Part shown: one piece after another, positions 8,976-17,989 of the stretch
Layout: each line of letters begins with the position of its first letter
How positions within the stretch are numbered: the stretch's first letter is position 1
Assembly: GCA_030848925.1 (NCBI GenBank)
Contig: JANFFA010000001.1
Span: 1,450,615 to 1,514,614 of the forward strand
Direction: 5' to 3'
Origin: Rhodalgimonas zhirmunskyi
Lineage (GTDB): Bacteria; Pseudomonadota; Alphaproteobacteria; Rhodobacterales; Rhodobacteraceae
Length of the DNA: 64,000 bases
Notes under the pieces: model-generated
Databases searched by the model: none
Told to the model about the DNA's origin: nothing
What the model saw: only the letters and a program-made list of their open reading frames with translations
Made by a program: the position numbers and the translations under genes

Positions 8976-9932
8976 ATGAGCTATCCACATCGGCATCTTC
9001 TGGGGATCGAGCCGCTGCGCCCGGAAGAGATCACCACCATCCTCGATCTGGCCGAACAATACGTGACGCTGAACCGCTCCTCCGCCAAACATTCCGAGGC
9101 GCTGGCCGGGCTGACGCAAATCAACATGTTCTTCGAAAATTCCACCCGCACGCAGGCCAGTTTCGAACTGGCCGGAAAGCGGCTGGGCGCGGATGTGATG
9201 AACATGGCGATGCAGGCGTCGAGCATCAAGAAAGGCGAAACGCTGATCGACACGGCGCTGACGCTGAATGCGATGCACCCCGATCTTCTGGTCGTGCGCC
9301 ACCCCAATTCCGGCGCGGTGGACCTTTTGGCGCAAAAGGTGAATTGCGCGGTGCTGAACGCGGGCGACGGGCGGCACGAACACCCGACACAGGCGCTTCT
9401 GGATGCGCTGACGATCCGGCGCGCCAAGGGGCGGTTGCATCGGCTGTCGATCGCGATTTGCGGCGATATCGCGCATTCGCGCGTGGCGCGGTCCAATATC
9501 CTTTTGCTGGGCAAGATGGAAAACCGCGTGCGCCTTGTTGGTCCGCCCACGCTGGTGCCCGGTGCGTTCCGCGAATTTGGCGTCGAAGTGTTCGACGACA
9601 TGCGCGAGGGGCTGCGCGATGTCGATGTCGTGATGATGCTAAGGCTTCAGAAAGAGCGGATGGATGGCGGTTTCATCCCGTCCGAGCGCGAGTATTTCCA
9701 TCGCTACGGCCTTGATGCCGAAAAGCTGTCCTTCGCCAAGGAAGACGCCATCGTGATGCACCCTGGTCCGATGAACCGGGGCGTGGAAATCGACGGCGAG
9801 ATCGCCGATGACATCAACCGATCCGTCATTCAGGAGCAGGTCGAAATGGGCGTCGCCGTGCGGATGGCGGCGATGGACCTTCTGGCCCGCAACCATCGCG
9901 CCCGCGCCCAACCCGAAGGGGTCATGGTATGA
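8976..9932 (+). CDS. pyrB: Aspartate carbamoyltransferase, catalytic subunit
   Basis: Catalyses carbamoyl phosphate plus L-aspartate to N-carbamoyl-aspartate, the committed step of pyrimidine synthesis. The 318-residue protein has the carbamoyl-phosphate motif STRTQASFE at about residues 54-62, HPTQALLD in the middle and MHPGPMNRG near the C-terminus. No regulatory pyrI follows. Instead the gene overlaps, by ATGA, a run of small membrane-protein genes, and 2.1 kb downstream lies a dihydroorotase homologue that has lost catalytic residues. That arrangement recalls the PyrB/PyrC' dodecamers of pseudomonads, where the inactive partner is structural. Confidence 0.97.
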   Translation: MSYPHRHLLGIEPLRPEEITTILDLAEQYVTLNRSSAKHSEALAGLTQINMFFENSTRTQASFELAGKRLGADVMNMAMQASSIKKGETLIDTALTLNAMHPDLLVVRHPNSGAVDLLAQKVNCAVLNAGDGRHEHPTQALLDALTIRRAKGRLHRLSIAICGDIAHSRVARSNILLLGKMENRVRLVGPPTLVPGAFREFGVEVFDDMREGLRDVDVVMMLRLQKERMDGGFIPSEREYFHRYGLDAEKLSFAKEDAIVMHPGPMNRGVEIDGEIADDINRSVIQEQVEMGVAVRMAAMDLLARNHRARAQPEGVMV

Positions 9933-10489
9933 GCGGGTTCGAAATACCACCGCAAAGCCGCCCCGGCGTCTGGGTGTTTCATGTCGATCTGCCGGAACAC
10001 GCGCTTGACGCGTTCAAGACCGCACAAACGGACGAGGCCACAGGCCGCCATCATTGGCCGCTGGCCGAAGCGCTGGGGCTGAACTGGCTCGACCCCGAAC
10101 ATATCGAGTTATTCGATGCCAACATGATGAAGGAATACGGCCTGTCGCGCTATCTGAGCGATGCCAACGGCATGGACCTGTCGACGATGAACCCGGCGGG
10201 TGCGCCGATTGATCGCCTGTCCGGGACCGTGCTCTTGCTGTTTTCCAAGGCTCTGCCCGAGGATGCGACCTATATCACCCCGCGCGCACCGCTGGAGTTC
10301 GTCGCCCATCTTGAGGCCGACCAACCCGCGCCGGACCTGACGCCGTTGCCCAGTGCGACCGCATTGGGCCACGTGGAACCGGGCGGGCGCGCCGATGCCG
10401 GGGCCGGGCCGGGGCGCGGCTGGATCCTGCCCCTCGTCTTTCTGGCCGGGGCCGTGCTTGCCACCCTCATCTTTCTGGTCGTTTCATGA
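9929..10489 (+). CDS. Tail-anchored membrane protein of unknown function (pyr operon)
   Basis: Not recognised. The 186-residue product has a soluble N-terminal region of about 160 residues, including a Gly/Ala/Pro-rich linker, and a single C-terminal hydrophobic helix (about 164-185) with almost nothing after it. It is therefore a tail-anchored protein facing the cytoplasm. Its ATG overlaps the pyrB stop and its stop overlaps the next start, both as ATGA, so it is translated as part of the pyrB-plsY operon. A role linked to the three following membrane proteins is inference from position only. Confidence 0.75.
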   Translation: MSGFEIPPQSRPGVWVFHVDLPEHALDAFKTAQTDEATGRHHWPLAEALGLNWLDPEHIELFDANMMKEYGLSRYLSDANGMDLSTMNPAGAPIDRLSGTVLLLFSKALPEDATYITPRAPLEFVAHLEADQPAPDLTPLPSATALGHVEPGGRADAGAGPGRGWILPLVFLAGAVLATLIFLVVS

Positions 10490-10968
10490 GCTTTCGGCGC
10501 AATCCGGGACAGGACCTGCCGGACCTGCCGCTGCGCGAGGGCGAGCGGCTTCTTGGCATGTGGCGTCCGCAACTGGCGCTGTTCCTGCAGCGCGCGGTGC
10601 TGCTGAGTTTCGCCACCGCGCTGGTGCTGGCAAGCCTTGGCTACCTGTCGCTGGTGCAATGGCTGATCGCGGTGCCGGTGTTTACGCTGCTGTTCATGGT
10701 GGTGTTCGATGATTTTTCCGTGTGGTTCAGCCACCGCAACGAAATCTGGTGGCTGACCGATCAACGGCTGATCTTCGAGCCGACGGATGACGTGACCGAG
10801 ACGACCTCGGTCGGGTTGGAACGGATCGTCTGGACGCGGCCGTGGTTCTGGTGGGCGCTACAGATCGGATTCGATGACGGAATGTCGGTGGTCATGCGCT
10901 ATGTCGCGCGCCCACGCGCCATAGGTGCGCGCATCGAAAAGGCACAAGAGAGGTTCGGCAATGGCTGA
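10486..10968 (+). CDS. Two-helix membrane protein with bacterial PH-like module (first of three)
   Basis: 160 residues. After a short N-terminus with a GERLLG element come two membrane helices (about 38-56 and 59-77). The motif WWLTDQRLIF follows and begins a beta-rich soluble domain. The layout (GE motif, two helices, then a T-D/E-x-R sequence) resembles bacterial PH-like (bPH2/DUF304-type) membrane proteins. The next two genes have the same plan, suggesting tandem duplication and divergence. It is coupled to both neighbours: ATGA upstream and an 8-base overlap downstream. Function unknown. Confidence 0.72.
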   Translation: MSFRRNPGQDLPDLPLREGERLLGMWRPQLALFLQRAVLLSFATALVLASLGYLSLVQWLIAVPVFTLLFMVVFDDFSVWFSHRNEIWWLTDQRLIFEPTDDVTETTSVGLERIVWTRPWFWWALQIGFDDGMSVVMRYVARPRAIGARIEKAQERFGNG

Positions 10969-11431
10969 GCGCGACAAGACACGCGGCGACCTGCATTACG
11001 ACGTAGAGCCGAACGCCCCGCTGCACGCGGGCGAAGAGGTGCTCTGCGCCTTCACCTCGGATCGTGGCACCTACCTGCGCGATCACGCGTGGCTGGCCGC
11101 ACTCGCCATGGCAATCGGCATGGCGATCCTCTGGGCGCTTGGCAATCCGCACGTCTGGACCGGCGCGGTCGGCGGGCTGTTCGCCGTGGCGGTGCGCGGG
11201 CTTTACCTTGCCTCGGACGACCTCAAGATGCGCTGGGACCTGACCGAGCGCCGCCTTCTTGGCCCCGGCGGACGCGCCATTGGCCTGCGCGATATCAAGG
11301 AGATCAACACGCTGGTTTCGGTGGTGCAGGTGGTGACGCAAACCGGCGGCAAGCACCTGATCAAATACCAGTCCGACGCCAAGGCAACCAAGGCCACCAT
11401 CGAACGCGTGATGGCCGGGGGGCGCCCTTGA
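10961..11431 (+). CDS. Two-helix membrane protein with bacterial PH-like module (second of three)
   Basis: 156 residues, start at ATG 10961, which overlaps the previous stop by 8 bases. It shows the same plan as its neighbours: GEEVLCAF near residue 20, two hydrophobic helices (about 43-78), then WDLTERRLLG opening a soluble beta-rich domain. That domain includes IGLRDIKEI, the kind of segment seen in PH-like folds where the protein itself sets the register. An upstream ATG at 10925 is in frame but would overlap the previous gene by 44 bases. Function unknown; operon position ties it to pyrimidine genes. Confidence 0.7.
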   Translation: MAERDKTRGDLHYDVEPNAPLHAGEEVLCAFTSDRGTYLRDHAWLAALAMAIGMAILWALGNPHVWTGAVGGLFAVAVRGLYLASDDLKMRWDLTERRLLGPGGRAIGLRDIKEINTLVSVVQVVTQTGGKHLIKYQSDAKATKATIERVMAGGRP

Positions 11432-12051
11432 GCGAGCGGATCACCGATGACGCAACCGACCTTCCGCCGCCCGCCCCGGCCAAAGCCGCGCCCCCTGCGC
11501 CGCCCGGTTGGGAAGGCATCCTCGACCCCGGCGAGCGCATCCTCTGGCAGGGCAAACCGGTGAGAGGCATCGACGGCGATGATTTCAACCCGATGCGCAG
11601 CGCCATGGGCGTGCTCATGACTGGCTTTGCGATCTTCTGGCTGACCAAGCTCAACACCATGCCCGACATGAAGGACGGCGCGCCGATCAAGGCCTTCATG
11701 TCGCTCTTTGGCCTGTTCTTCGTCGCCATGGGCATCAACACGGCGGGCGGCTACATGATCGGCAACGCCCTGAAACGCGCCCGCACCCATTACACCCTGA
11801 CCGACCGGCGCGCCTTCATCGCCAGTTCGACGCTGTGGGGAAAGAAATCGTTGAAATCCTACGCGATCGGGCCGAAAACGCCGCTTGAATACGACGGCGC
11901 AGAGCCGGGCACGATCCTGTTCGCGCGCGAGACACGCCAAAGCAGCAAGGGACGGCACTATACCGTCACCGCCGGATTTCGCCGGATCGCCGACAGCCGC
12001 GCGGTCTATCGCAAGATACGCGACGTCCAGACCGGAGAGATGACCAGATGA
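11428..12051 (+). CDS. Two-helix membrane protein with bacterial PH-like module (third of three)
   Basis: 207 residues. No ATG lies near the expected start. TTG 11428 was chosen because it forms a TTGA overlap with the previous stop and is followed by the expected hydrophilic Pro/Ala-rich N-terminus. Then come GERILWQGKP, two hydrophobic segments (about 67-80 and 93-115), YTLTDRRAFI, and a domain with several Tyr and Lys residues. The motif order matches the two upstream genes. Its own stop overlaps the start of the dihydroorotase homologue (ATGA). Function unknown. Confidence 0.72.
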   Translation: MSERITDDATDLPPPAPAKAAPPAPPGWEGILDPGERILWQGKPVRGIDGDDFNPMRSAMGVLMTGFAIFWLTKLNTMPDMKDGAPIKAFMSLFGLFFVAMGINTAGGYMIGNALKRARTHYTLTDRRAFIASSTLWGKKSLKSYAIGPKTPLEYDGAEPGTILFARETRQSSKGRHYTVTAGFRRIADSRAVYRKIRDVQTGEMTR

Positions 12052-13325
12052 CCACGCTTTTCACCAACGCCCGCCTGATCGACCCCGAGGGCGACAGGGA
12101 TGCGCCCGGCTGGCTCTTGCTCAAGGACGGCGTGATCGCAGATGTGGGCTTTGATGCCGCGCCCGACGCCCCTGACGGGGCCGCGCTGGTGGACTGCGCC
12201 GGAAAATGCCTTGCCCCCGGGATCGTCGATATCGGGGTGAAGGTCTGTGAACCCGGCGAGCGGCACAAGGAAAGCTATCGCTCGGCCGGGCTGGCCGCCG
12301 CCGCCGGGGGCGTCACCACGATGGTGACGCGCCCCGATACCCTGCCCGCGATCGACACGCCCGAGGTGCTGGAATTCGTGCGCCGCCGCGCCAACGAGGT
12401 GGCCCCGGTCAACGTCCTGCCGATGGCGGCGCTGACCAAGGGGCGCGCGGGCCGCGAGATGACCGAGCTTGGCTTCCTGATGGATGCGGGCGCGGTGGCC
12501 TTCACCGATTGCGACCGGGTGATTGCCGACACCAAGGTGTTCAGCCGCGCTCTGACCTATGCCAAGGCGCTGGGCGCGCTGACCATCGCGCATGTGCAGG
12601 AACCGGGCCTCTCTGCCGGGGCCGCCGCCACATCGGGCAAATTCGCCACCCTGCGCGGGTTGTCCTCGGTCACGCCAATGGCCGAACGGATGGGGCTGGA
12701 TCGTGACATCGCGCTTCTGGAAATGACCGGCGCGGCCTATCACGCGGATCAGATCACCACTGCGCGCGCCCTGCCCGCGCTAGAGCGCGCCAAGGCAAAC
12801 GGGATCAACATCACCGCTGGCACCTCGATCCACCACCTTACGCTCAACACGCTGGACGTGGCCGATTACCGCACCTTCTTCAAGGTAAAGCCGCCGCTGC
12901 GCGATGAAGAAGACCGCATGGCCACGGTCGAGGCGATCGGCACCGGACTGATCGACATCATCAGTTCGATGCACACGCCACAGGACGAGGAATCAAAGCG
13001 CCTGCCATTCGAAGAAGCGGCCAGCGGCGCGGTCGCCCTGCAAACCCTGCTTCCCGCCGCACTGCGGCTTTATCACGCCGACAACCTGTCGCTGCCACAG
13101 CTGTTTCGCGCGCTGTCGATGAACCCGGCGAAACGGCTTGGCCTTGCCTCGGGGCGGCTGGCCAAGGGGGCACCGGCCGATCTGGTGCTGTTCGATGCCC
13201 ATGCGCCGCTGATCCTTGACCGGTTCGCGCTGCTATCGAAATCCAAGAACACCCCGTTTGACGGGGCGCGCATGCAGGGTAAGGTTCTGGCGACCTACGT
13301 AGCGGGTGAAAGGGTGTTCGGCTGA
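12048..13325 (+). CDS. pyrC: Dihydroorotase homologue, probably non-catalytic (PyrC'-like ATCase partner)
   Basis: Amidohydrolase-fold protein of 425 residues aligned throughout with type-I dihydroorotases. The metal-binding motif DxHxHxREPG reads D61-I-G-V-K-V-C-E-P-G, so both histidines are replaced by Gly63 and Lys65. The late catalytic motif TDHAP reads S-M-H-T-P, so the catalytic Asp is Met308. These losses fit the inactive PyrC' proteins that support aspartate carbamoyltransferase assembly in Pseudomonas, and the gene shares an operon with pyrB. A catalytically active dihydroorotase would then have to be encoded elsewhere in the genome. Automated annotation would call this plain pyrC. 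Confidence 0.85.
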   Translation: MTTLFTNARLIDPEGDRDAPGWLLLKDGVIADVGFDAAPDAPDGAALVDCAGKCLAPGIVDIGVKVCEPGERHKESYRSAGLAAAAGGVTTMVTRPDTLPAIDTPEVLEFVRRRANEVAPVNVLPMAALTKGRAGREMTELGFLMDAGAVAFTDCDRVIADTKVFSRALTYAKALGALTIAHVQEPGLSAGAAATSGKFATLRGLSSVTPMAERMGLDRDIALLEMTGAAYHADQITTARALPALERAKANGINITAGTSIHHLTLNTLDVADYRTFFKVKPPLRDEEDRMATVEAIGTGLIDIISSMHTPQDEESKRLPFEEAASGAVALQTLLPAALRLYHADNLSLPQLFRALSMNPAKRLGLASGRLAKGAPADLVLFDAHAPLILDRFALLSKSKNTPFDGARMQGKVLATYVAGERVFG

Positions 13326-13930
13326 TGCCTGAGATCATGGCGAATTACAGCACTTTGGCGCTTTGGGCGGTGCTGGGCTACGTGCTTGGCTCGATCCCGT
13401 TCGGGCTGGTGATCACGCGGCTGATGGGGCTGGGCGATCTGCGCACCATCGGGTCGGGCAACATCGGCGCGACCAACGTCTTGCGCACCGGCAACAAGTT
13501 CGCCGCGCTGCTGACGTTGCTCTTGGACAGTGGCAAGGGCGCGATCGCGGTGCTGCTGGGCCGGATGATCGTGGGCGAGGACGCGGCCCAGATCGCCGGG
13601 CTGTTCGCCTTTGTCGGCCATTGCTGGCCCGTCTGGCTGAATTTTCGCGGCGGCAAGGGCGTGGCGACCTTCCTTGGCACGGTGTTGGCGCTGGCGTGGC
13701 CGGTGGGCATTGCGGCCTGTCTGACGTGGCTGTCCGTGGCGCTGCTCAGCCGGATTTCCTCGCTCTCGGCCTTGGTGGCGGCGGCGTCGGCCCCGCTTTG
13801 GGCCATCGCGCTGGGCCGGGAAGAGGCGACTGTGCTGTGCCTGTTGCTGGCGCTGGTCATCATCCAGCGTCACCGCGCCAACATCACCCGCATCCGCGCC
13901 GGAACCGAACCCAAGATTGGCAAGAAGTAG
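13325..13930 (+). CDS. plsY: Acyl-phosphate:glycerol-3-phosphate acyltransferase
   Basis: Membrane enzyme that transfers an acyl group from acyl phosphate to glycerol-3-phosphate, the first step of phospholipid synthesis. The 201-residue product has the PlsY signature blocks: GSIPFGLVITR, the GSGNIGATNVLR loop, the GHCWPVWLNFRGGKGVAT loop, and a polytopic hydrophobic profile. It overlaps the preceding gene by one base (TGATG) and closes the pyrB operon. A bidirectional-looking terminator follows at 14116-14143. Grouping a phospholipid gene with pyrimidine genes is seen in related roseobacters. Confidence 0.96.
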   Translation: MPEIMANYSTLALWAVLGYVLGSIPFGLVITRLMGLGDLRTIGSGNIGATNVLRTGNKFAALLTLLLDSGKGAIAVLLGRMIVGEDAAQIAGLFAFVGHCWPVWLNFRGGKGVATFLGTVLALAWPVGIAACLTWLSVALLSRISSLSALVAAASAPLWAIALGREEATVLCLLLALVIIQRHRANITRIRAGTEPKIGKK

Positions 13931-14115
13931 GCCCTTCGCGCCGCGTCTTGCCTTCGGTATCGCGCCCCTAGCAAATCCTGACTCGACCGGCCGCTGCCCC
14001 GGTTAACCTTTTGCGCCGATTTCCGGGTTGGTTTTCACCGCCATACGGAAAGCAGCCAGAATGCAGACGGTTTGCAGACCGGCAATTCTCGCCCAAACAG
14101 CCGTTAGGAAAGGTT

Positions 14116-14145
14116 AACGCGGCCCCCTGAAAAGGACCGCGTTTT
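14116..14145. terminator. Rho-independent terminator between plsY and gshA
   Basis: Inverted repeat AACGCGG / CCGCGTT (14116-14122 with 14137-14143) plus an inner CC/GG pair, followed by TTTT on the plus strand. It lies in the 238-base space between two convergent genes and can serve plsY. The rest of the space shows no gene. Confidence 0.65.
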
Positions 14146-14168
14146 CCCCGTTCCATCGGTCTTTCGGA

Positions 14169-15551
14169 TCAATAGGCCCAAGCGTCGTAGATGTGGCTCA
14201 GGTCGTGATCCCAGTCCTTCTCGTAATGCTCAAGAAGTTCGTCGGCGGGCACCTTGCCATCGGTCACGCTGTCTTCGAGCGCGTGCAGGAAATGCCGCTC
14301 GTCGGGAATCATGCCGCCTGCGCCGGGGCGGTTGCGCGCGCGCAGACCCTCACGCGAAATCGCCAGAACCTCACGCGCGAGGTCGCGCATGTCGATCAGG
14401 CCGGTGTTGCCCTCGACCCGCGCTTGCAGCGCCTGATCGCCCGCCGCAACGCGCAGCGCCTCGCGGGTCGGGGCATCCCAATGCTTGACCAGATCCCACG
14501 CCGCATCCAGCGCGCCTTGATCGTAGGTCAGCCCGACCCAGAAGGCGGGCAGCGCGCAAAGCCTGCGCCACGGGCCACCATCGGCGCCGCGCATCTCGAT
14601 GAACTGTTTCACACGCGCTTCGGGGAACAACGTGGTCAGGTGGTCGGCCCAATCCGAAAGGGTGGGCGTCTCACCGGGCAGCGCGGGCAGCTTCCCGTCA
14701 AGGAAATCGCGGAAGGACTGGCCCAGCGCATCGATGTACTTGCCGTCGCGGTAGACAAAATACATTGGCACATCAAGGGCATACTGGACCCATCGTTCAA
14801 ACCCGAATCCCTCTTCGAAGACGAAGGGCACCATGCCGGTGCGGTCGTTATCAAGGTGCCGCCACACCCACGAGCGATAGGATTTCATGCCGTTGGGCTT
14901 GCCCTCGAAGAAGGGCGAATTGGCGAACAGCGCGGTGGCGACGGGTTGCAGCGCGATGGCGACGCGCATCTTCTGCACCATGTCGGCCTCGCTCTCGAAG
15001 TCGAGGTTCACCTGCACGGTGCAGGTGCGGCGCATCATGGTGGTGCCCGCTTCGCCCACCTTCTGCATGTAGCCGTCCATCAGCTTGTAACGCCCCTTGG
15101 GCATGAGCGGCATGTCGTCGTGTTTCCAGATCGGCGCGGCCCCAAGGCCAAGGAAGCCGACACCGACCTTGTCGGCGATGTCCTTCACGTCGCGCAGGTG
15201 CTGGTTCACCTCGTCACAGGTCTGGTGGATGGTTTCCAACGGCGCGCCCGAAAGCTCAAGCTGCCCGCCGGGTTCAAGGCTGACATTCGCGCCGCCCTTG
15301 GTGAGGCCGATCAGCTTGCCGTTTTCCTCAAGTGGCGCCCAGCCATGCAGATCGCGCAGCCCTTCCAGCACGGCCAGAACGCTGCGCTCTCCCTCGTAGG
15401 GGATGGGCTTCTGGGTGTCCTTGCAATAGCCGAATTTCTCGTGCTCGGTCCCGATCCGCCACCGTTCCTTCGGTTTACACCCGTCGGCCAGATATTGGGC
15501 AAGTTGCTCGTGCCGCTCGATCGGGCCGCCGCCGGACTGGGGAATGGACAT
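14169..15551 (-). CDS. gshA: Glutamate--cysteine ligase (alphaproteobacterial/plant type)
   Basis: First enzyme of glutathione synthesis: ATP-dependent ligation of L-glutamate to L-cysteine. The 460-residue protein carries the GTEHEKFGY block near residue 40, ANVSLEPGGQLELSG near residue 110, and RRTCTVQVNLDFESEADM in the middle. These are all characteristic of the group shared by plants and alphaproteobacteria, which is distinct from the enterobacterial GshA. The start ATG at 15551 follows a 102-base gap after the membrane-protein gene. It is transcribed toward plsY and ends at the shared terminator region. Confidence 0.95.
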   Translation of the reverse strand: MSIPQSGGGPIERHEQLAQYLADGCKPKERWRIGTEHEKFGYCKDTQKPIPYEGERSVLAVLEGLRDLHGWAPLEENGKLIGLTKGGANVSLEPGGQLELSGAPLETIHQTCDEVNQHLRDVKDIADKVGVGFLGLGAAPIWKHDDMPLMPKGRYKLMDGYMQKVGEAGTTMMRRTCTVQVNLDFESEADMVQKMRVAIALQPVATALFANSPFFEGKPNGMKSYRSWVWRHLDNDRTGMVPFVFEEGFGFERWVQYALDVPMYFVYRDGKYIDALGQSFRDFLDGKLPALPGETPTLSDWADHLTTLFPEARVKQFIEMRGADGGPWRRLCALPAFWVGLTYDQGALDAAWDLVKHWDAPTREALRVAAGDQALQARVEGNTGLIDMRDLAREVLAISREGLRARNRPGAGGMIPDERHFLHALEDSVTDGKVPADELLEHYEKDWDHDLSHIYDAWAY

Positions 15552-15653
15552 CGCTTAGGCCTTTCGGAAGTGTTCTCTTGGGTTCGGGGGACAGAAGTGC
15601 GCGGAATGGCGCGGGGTGTCAATGCGGGGTCAGTGCGGGGATCCGTTCAGGCG

Positions 15654-16211
15654 TCAGTGCAGGCGCCGCGGGATTTGCGCACTCTGCGTTAAGGAAGTTG
15701 CCGCCCGCTGCGCCCTGCCAAGCCGCCAGATCAGGAAGGTGGCCGTCGCACCGGATCGGGACGCCTCAGCCACCCGCGCATAGTCGGCACCGGGAAAATG
15801 CGCCAGCGCGTCGATCAGGCGCTCGGCCCCTTCGGCACTTGCCGGAATTTGCGCGGTGCGGCCTTGTTCGTCAGTGAAACACCACGTCGGGACACGGCCG
15901 CTTTCAATCTCGATCCGGATAACAGAAGGCAGCGGCACGGTCACGCCACCCTGCCCCGGCAGGAAGCAGGTAAGCTGCGCCTCGTCGAGTTCGATCAAGC
16001 CCACGCCGCCGCTTTTCAACCGGATCCGCGCACGCTGAAGACCAGCAATCAGGAAGGCCAAGCCCAGCGCCGCGATCGGCCAGCCAAGCCAGTTCAAAAC
16101 ACCGTGAGCGGTGAGGATCAGCCACAGGCCCAGACCCGCGACGAGCGCGCCGAGCGCCACTTCGCGCCAGCGCCAGAGCGCGGTGCGGGCTTCGGGGCGG
16201 ATGAAGCTCAT
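15654..16211 (-). CDS. Membrane protein of unknown function downstream of rsmE
   Basis: 185 residues. Two adjacent hydrophobic helices (about residues 17-36 and 40-58) are followed by an arginine-rich stretch and a cytoplasmic beta-rich domain. The sequence ends in a basic tail. The start ATG 16211 overlaps the rsmE stop (ATGA), so it is co-translated with rsmE. An in-frame upstream start at 16238 lies within rsmE. The two-helix plus soluble-domain plan faintly recalls PH-like membrane proteins, but I do not recognise the family. Confidence 0.75.
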   Translation of the reverse strand: MSFIRPEARTALWRWREVALGALVAGLGLWLILTAHGVLNWLGWPIAALGLAFLIAGLQRARIRLKSGGVGLIELDEAQLTCFLPGQGGVTVPLPSVIRIEIESGRVPTWCFTDEQGRTAQIPASAEGAERLIDALAHFPGADYARVAEASRSGATATFLIWRLGRAQRAATSLTQSAQIPRRLH

Positions 16212-16942
16212 CCCCAATCCCCCAATTGACGCTGCCAAAGGGTAAGCGCGGCGACGGCGGCGGTATCAGCGCGCAGGATGCGCGGACCAAGCGCCACCGC
16301 GTGCGCCTGTTCCATCGCGGCAAGGCGTGTGCGCTCGGCCTCGGAAAAGCCGCCCTCGGGGCCAATGAGAATCGCCCAAGGACGAGGGTCGGTTTTGGCA
16401 AATGCGTCCGGCAGGGCAGAGGAGCCGCCGGCCAGCGCTTCGTCGCAAAACATCAACTGGCGGTCCTCCGGCCAATCCGAGAGCAACCGGTCAAGGCGGG
16501 TGAGGTCGGCCACCTCGGGCACCCATGTGCCGCCGCATTGCTCGGCCGCCTCGACGGCGTGGGCTTGCAGGCGGTCCTGACGAATGCGTTCGGAATTGGT
16601 GTGATCGGTTTGCACGGGCAAGATACGGGCGGCGCCCATTTCGGCGGCCTTCTCGACGATGAAATCGGTGCGCGTCTTCTTGATCGGGGCGAACAGCAGC
16701 CAGAGATCGGGCGGCAGGCGCAATGGTGCGCTTTGAACGGTGCAGGCCAGCGTTCCGCCGCGTTTTCCGGCCTCGGCCACCTCGGCTTGCCATTCGCCGT
16801 CGCGTCCGTTGAAGAGGGCCACGCCATCGCCCATTCCCAGCCGCATCACCCCGAAAAGGTAATGCGCCTGTTCCCGCGACAAAGGAACGGTTTGCCCTTC
16901 GCCCAGCGGGTGATCTACATAAAGCCTGACTTTTGCATTCAT
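16208..16942 (-). CDS. rsmE: 16S rRNA (uracil-1498-N3)-methyltransferase
   Basis: SPOUT-class methyltransferase that modifies U1498 of 16S rRNA. The 244-residue product has an N-terminal PUA-like domain and a C-terminal knotted domain. The cofactor-binding sequences are present: LIGPEGGFSEAE and LGPRILRADTAAV. The start at 16942 (MNAKVRLY) is divergent from ubiA, whose ATG lies 13 bases away, so the two genes share a very short divergent region. The upstream in-frame extension to 17152 runs inside ubiA and is rejected. Confidence 0.93.
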   Translation of the reverse strand: MNAKVRLYVDHPLGEGQTVPLSREQAHYLFGVMRLGMGDGVALFNGRDGEWQAEVAEAGKRGGTLACTVQSAPLRLPPDLWLLFAPIKKTRTDFIVEKAAEMGAARILPVQTDHTNSERIRQDRLQAHAVEAAEQCGGTWVPEVADLTRLDRLLSDWPEDRQLMFCDEALAGGSSALPDAFAKTDPRPWAILIGPEGGFSEAERTRLAAMEQAHAVALGPRILRADTAAVAALTLWQRQLGDWG

Positions 16943-16954
16943 GGACGTGATCCT

Positions 16955-17929
16955 ATGACCCAACCGGACAAGACACCAGAACCAGAAGGCCAGGTTTCCG
17001 ACGCGGTCAAGGGCAATTGGGTCGATAATTACGCACCCGAGGGACTTCGCCCCTATCTGCGGCTGTCGCGAGCGGACCGGCCCATTGGCACGTGGTTGCT
17101 GCTTTTGCCGTGCTGGTGGGGATTGGCGTTGGCGATCCTGCATGACGGGCAAGCAAGATGGATGGACCTGTGGATTTTCGTGGGCTGCGGCGCCGGGGCG
17201 TGGCTGATGCGCGGGGCGGGCTGCACTTGGAACGACATCACCGACCGCGACATCGATGCCGCCGTGGAGCGCACCCGCTCGCGCCCGATTCCGTCAGGTC
17301 AGGTGCTGCCGACGCAGGCGGCTGCGTGGATGATCGCGCAGTCGATGGTGGCTTTCGCCATCCTGCTCACCTTCAACTGGAATGCCATCGCACTTGGCGT
17401 GCTGTCGCTTTTGCCCGTGGCGATCTATCCCTTTGCCAAACGGTTCACGTGGTGGCCGCAGGTGTTTCTTGGCCTTGCGTTCAACTGGGGCGCGCTGCTG
17501 GCATGGGTGGCACATACCGGCAGCCTGTCGGTGGCGCCGGTGATCCTTTATCTTGCCGGGATCGCGTGGACGCTGTTCTATGACACGATCTATGCCCATC
17601 AGGACAAGGAAGACGACGCGCTGATCGGGGTGAAATCGACCGCGCGGCTGTTCGGCAACCAGACGGCCGCATGGCTGCGCTGGTTTCTCGTGGCGGCGGT
17701 TTCGCTTCTGGCGTTGGCCACCATCGCGGCGATTCTGGGCGGGGTCGATGACAACCCGTTGAAAATGCTGGTCGCATTGCTGGCGCCTATGGCGATGGGC
17801 TGGCACATGCTGTGGCAACTCAAGACGCTGAACATCGACGATCCGGCACGCTGTCTTGTCCTGTTTCGGGCCAACCGCGACACAGGTCTGATCCCCTTGC
17901 TGTTTTTCGCCGTTGCCATGTTCCTTTGA
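16955..17929 (+). CDS. ubiA: 4-hydroxybenzoate octaprenyltransferase
   Basis: Integral membrane prenyltransferase of ubiquinone synthesis. The 324-residue product shows the first aspartate-rich motif NDITDRDID followed by RTRSRPIPSG, and the second YDTIYAHQDKEDD, both needed for Mg2+-polyprenyl diphosphate binding. About eight hydrophobic helices are present. The start ATG 16955 was chosen because it lies just beyond the divergent rsmE start and gives the family's usual soluble N-terminus ending in LRPYLRLSRADRPIGTWLL. The frame is open further upstream only through rsmE antisense sequence. Confidence 0.95.
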   Translation: MTQPDKTPEPEGQVSDAVKGNWVDNYAPEGLRPYLRLSRADRPIGTWLLLLPCWWGLALAILHDGQARWMDLWIFVGCGAGAWLMRGAGCTWNDITDRDIDAAVERTRSRPIPSGQVLPTQAAAWMIAQSMVAFAILLTFNWNAIALGVLSLLPVAIYPFAKRFTWWPQVFLGLAFNWGALLAWVAHTGSLSVAPVILYLAGIAWTLFYDTIYAHQDKEDDALIGVKSTARLFGNQTAAWLRWFLVAAVSLLALATIAAILGGVDDNPLKMLVALLAPMAMGWHMLWQLKTLNIDDPARCLVLFRANRDTGLIPLLFFAVAMFL

Positions 17930-17989
17930 TTGCAACCGTCGCGTTCCCGTCATATGGAACAGCGGACCACATGGTAGCCTTGTAAACAT

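Noticed and set aside
14193..15692. 499-codon plus-strand frame opposite gshA
   Set aside because: Shadow frame of gshA with no recognisable domain; the sense strand encodes a well-conserved enzyme.
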